Shown here piece after piece: positions 33,195 through 35,034 of a stretch of 35,034 nucleotides of DNA (position 1 is the first letter of the stretch; each line of letters begins with the position of its first letter). The DNA is from a virus. The position numbers and the translations under genes were made by a program. The stretch covers positions 1 through 35,034 of the IMG/VR virus record IMGVR_UViG_3300046006_003476. The stretch is one strand, 5' to 3'. The notes below the pieces were generated by a model. The model ran no database searches and was not told the DNA's origin. It saw only the letters and a list, made by a program, of their open reading frames with translations.

Positions 33195-33637
33195 ACTTAG
33201 GCTTTTTTATTCAGAACAATTGCGGAACTCCACAAAACACCAAGATCTATAAGTTTCTAAATGAAGCTATTGGTGATCATGCTTTACGAGACGCAAGTGT
33301 TTTCTTCAATGATGTTGGCTTCAATCCAGTGAATCCAAAGTTTGGTATGTTTGATGGAGCAGATATCTGGAGCTTCAAGGGTAATTTGATCTGCACGTCT
33401 GTAGAGAATTTAAGAAAAGCAGTTTCTATAGTCAACGCTATCAAGGTCGCATATCTTTTTAGCTCAAGCGATCCTGTTGAAAACAATATCTTCGACTTTG
33501 TTAGTATCTCAAAATCTTATAAAGTTTTGGTGGACAACGAGGTTGATCAAAATACTTTTTATAGACTAACAGGCGTAAAACCAATCTTGATGCAAGAATG
33601 GTCAGTTCCTACACTGAGCGAGGTTTTCAATGAATGA
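33191..33637 (+). CDS. Unknown protein at island end
   Basis: 148 residues, no family recognised. The start FFIQNNCGTPQNTKIYKF and the later GADIWSFKGNLICTSVENLRKAVSIVNAI suggest an alpha/beta fold; no donor motif or membrane segment is visible. The ATG at 33191 overlaps the fcl stop by 4 nt and has GGGAG upstream. The gene could be a glycan-island accessory protein by position only. Confidence 0.6.
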   Translation: MNLGFFIQNNCGTPQNTKIYKFLNEAIGDHALRDASVFFNDVGFNPVNPKFGMFDGADIWSFKGNLICTSVENLRKAVSIVNAIKVAYLFSSSDPVENNIFDFVSISKSYKVLVDNEVDQNTFYRLTGVKPILMQEWSVPTLSEVFNE

Positions 33638-34394
33638 TCTTGATCAAAAAATTATAGATTTGTACAACAATGCAAATCAAAGTACTTATGAAATAGCCGT
33701 ACAGCTTAACACATATCCAAATAAAATAAGAAGAACCCTGATTCGTCACGGATATCAATTAAAGGATAAAAGTGAAGCTCAAAAGACCGCTTTAGGAAAC
33801 GGTCGCAGTGCTCATCCAACAGAAGGCAAGAAAAGAACTGAAGCCGAGAAAATAGCGATCAGTAAAAGTCTTGTTAATTATTGGGAAGAAATGAGTGAAA
33901 ATCAAAGGGAAAAGAGAATCAATCAAGCAAAAGACAATTGGAAAAACATGTCTGATGAAGCCAAGGAAAATATGCGATCCAAAGGTATTGCAGCAATCAG
34001 AAATGCAGCCACAGAAGGCTCTAAGCTTGAGAAGTTCATTGCTGAAAGATTGATGATGGCGGGTTTTTCAATTAAATTGCACCAAATGATTATTCCCGCT
34101 GAAAACTTGGAAATTGATTTGTATATTCAGGAATTGAAGACTATCATAGAGGTGGATGGGCCGAGCCACTTTTTGCCAATCTGGGGCGAAGAAAAGCTTC
34201 AAAAGCAAGTGAATGCTGACCTTAGAAAGAGCGGAGCACTGTTGAGCAAAGGATACGTAGTGATACGAGTAAAATCACTGGGACAGGAATCTTTGGCCAA
34301 ACGACAAGAAATATTGAAGTCTCTTCTCGAAGAGGTTTTAAAAATCAAGGATCAGTTTCCGCCAAGATCTAAACGTTTTATTGAGGTTGAATAA
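33630..34394 (+). CDS. HTH plus PD-(D/E)XK homing-type endonuclease
   Basis: 254 residues. Residues 5-42 form an HTH (IIDLYNNANQSTYEIAVQL, then YPNKIRRTLIRHG) with the same pattern as the HNH protein at 16780. A lysine-rich helical linker follows (45-125). The nuclease domain has E134 (KLEKFIAERL), D163 (LEIDLYI), E174-V-D176-G-P-S-H180-F, then RKSGALLSKGYVVIRVKS, similar to Vsr-like (EDxHD-type) homing endonucleases. It starts 8 nt inside the previous gene and ends with a one-base overlap with the next. It is probably a selfish mobile gene. Confidence 0.8.
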   Translation: MNDLDQKIIDLYNNANQSTYEIAVQLNTYPNKIRRTLIRHGYQLKDKSEAQKTALGNGRSAHPTEGKKRTEAEKIAISKSLVNYWEEMSENQREKRINQAKDNWKNMSDEAKENMRSKGIAAIRNAATEGSKLEKFIAERLMMAGFSIKLHQMIIPAENLEIDLYIQELKTIIEVDGPSHFLPIWGEEKLQKQVNADLRKSGALLSKGYVVIRVKSLGQESLAKRQEILKSLLEEVLKIKDQFPPRSKRFIEVE

Positions 34395-35034
34395 TGTTGG
34401 ACAAAGAAAAAGATTTGTTTGAGGACGTTTTTTTACAAACACCACAGAATGTTGACACTAGCGTAAAGGACAGGTTTATGATGGATGGACCAGAAATGAC
34501 AGATCCACAGTGGAGTGATTATGTTATGAAGCTTTTCGATCCAACAGAATTGTATGAAGGAAGACCTTTGTGCTCTGGATTGAGAAGAGTTGCAGAACTG
34601 TTGCTCGGAAGAATCGTCAGCAGCAGACCAACTCAAGTTTTTCCTCCTGCTTCTGGCGATCAAATCGGAAGAGCAACTGTGGTTTGGGAGGTCGTGTTTA
34701 TTGATGGCTCTTTGTTTAGCGATGTGGCCGATTGCTGGGAAGGAAACACGGACGATGCCTTCTGCGTCTTCAACACGGCTACAGCAGCTACACGAGCGGA
34801 AGGCAGAGCTTTGAGAAAAGCCCTCAGGCTAAAGATTGTAGCGGCAGAAGAAATGACAAAGAAGAATACCGCTGGTATCACTCGTAGTATTAGTCAAACT
34901 AAAAGCGTCACAACTGAAGGCGAGTACGACAACTCACAAAGAATGACTGATTCACAGGCAAACTTTGTTGACGTCAAGTGCAAGCAGTTGGATTTAAACG
35001 TTGTTAAATTCTTTAAGGAGGTATTTGATCTCAA
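34394..35034 (+). CDS. Possible DNA-annealing or ssDNA-binding protein, cut by window edge
   Basis: Open from the ATG at 34394 to the right edge with no stop, at least 213 residues. The start DKEKDLFEDVFLQTPQNV is acidic, then a fold with TVVWEVVFIDGSLFSDVAD and NTATAATRAEGRALRKALRLK; the last stretch resembles the ATRA.ARALR segment of phage single-strand annealing proteins such as Rad52-like ones, but only loosely. GAGG at 34384-34387 precedes the start. The function is a guess. Confidence 0.5.
   Translation, partial: MLDKEKDLFEDVFLQTPQNVDTSVKDRFMMDGPEMTDPQWSDYVMKLFDPTELYEGRPLCSGLRRVAELLLGRIVSSRPTQVFPPASGDQIGRATVVWEVVFIDGSLFSDVADCWEGNTDDAFCVFNTATAATRAEGRALRKALRLKIVAAEEMTKKNTAGITRSISQTKSVTTEGEYDNSQRMTDSQANFVDVKCKQLDLNVVKFFKEVFDL

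Noticed and set aside
1-35034. CRISPR array, tRNA genes, rho-independent terminators
   Set aside because: No regularly spaced repeats, no tRNA-like cloverleaf with CCA or conserved arms, and no convincing GC-rich hairpin followed by a T run were seen in the gaps.

Overview
The window looks like part of a large tailed-phage genome, probably from an environmental sample. Every credible gene lies on the + strand, and genes are packed head to tail, with most junctions overlapping by 4 to 20 nt (often ATGA). Between 697 and the right edge there are only three gaps longer than about 90 bp. The replication genes are of phage type: RecA/UvsX-like recombinase, DnaB-like helicase, Toprim primase, T4 gp1-like dNMP kinase, Cas4-like nuclease, DnaQ-like exonuclease and a DNA polymerase III alpha split over two genes. 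Free-standing homing-type nucleases are scattered among them. The host is not stated by the sequence. Two adjacent Tat-signal DUF1501 proteins, a family especially abundant in Planctomycetota, hint at a planctomycete or related host; this is inference.

Layout. 1-8.5 kb: recombination and replication operon: two small unknowns, recombinase, PD-(D/E)XK-like nuclease, helical protein, zinc-ribbon protein, helicase, GMP reductase, primase, dNMP kinase, Fe-S-type nuclease. 8.5-11.6 kb: accessory cassette of a methyltransferase-fold gene bracketed by 24-bp direct repeats, then two DUF1501 genes. 11.6-15 kb: acidic phage protein with a conserved C-terminal module, an endonuclease VII-like HNH gene, and a two-domain glycosyltransferase whose second half has a different base composition. 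15.1-19.7 kb: polymerase module, ordered alpha N-half, HNH homing-type endonuclease, proofreading exonuclease, alpha C-half. 19.8-33.6 kb: sugar island of glycosyltransferases or GT-like proteins, two NAD-dependent epimerase/reductase genes (one GDP-fucose synthase-like), two methyltransferase-like genes, and one frameshifted remnant. 33.6-35 kb: an HTH plus PD-(D/E)XK homing-type nuclease and a gene running off the right edge.

How it fits together. The left and middle parts supply genome replication and nucleotide supply: helicase, primase, polymerase, proofreading, dNMP phosphorylation, and GMP-to-IMP conversion. The right part could build or transfer a multi-sugar glycan, most plausibly onto virion proteins or the host surface; the acceptor cannot be read from the sequence. 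Two intergenic regions, before the polymerase and before the sugar island, carry the same promoter-like arrangement, which suggests they head separate transcription units. No tRNA, CRISPR array, integrase, capsid, tail or terminase gene was recognised in the window.
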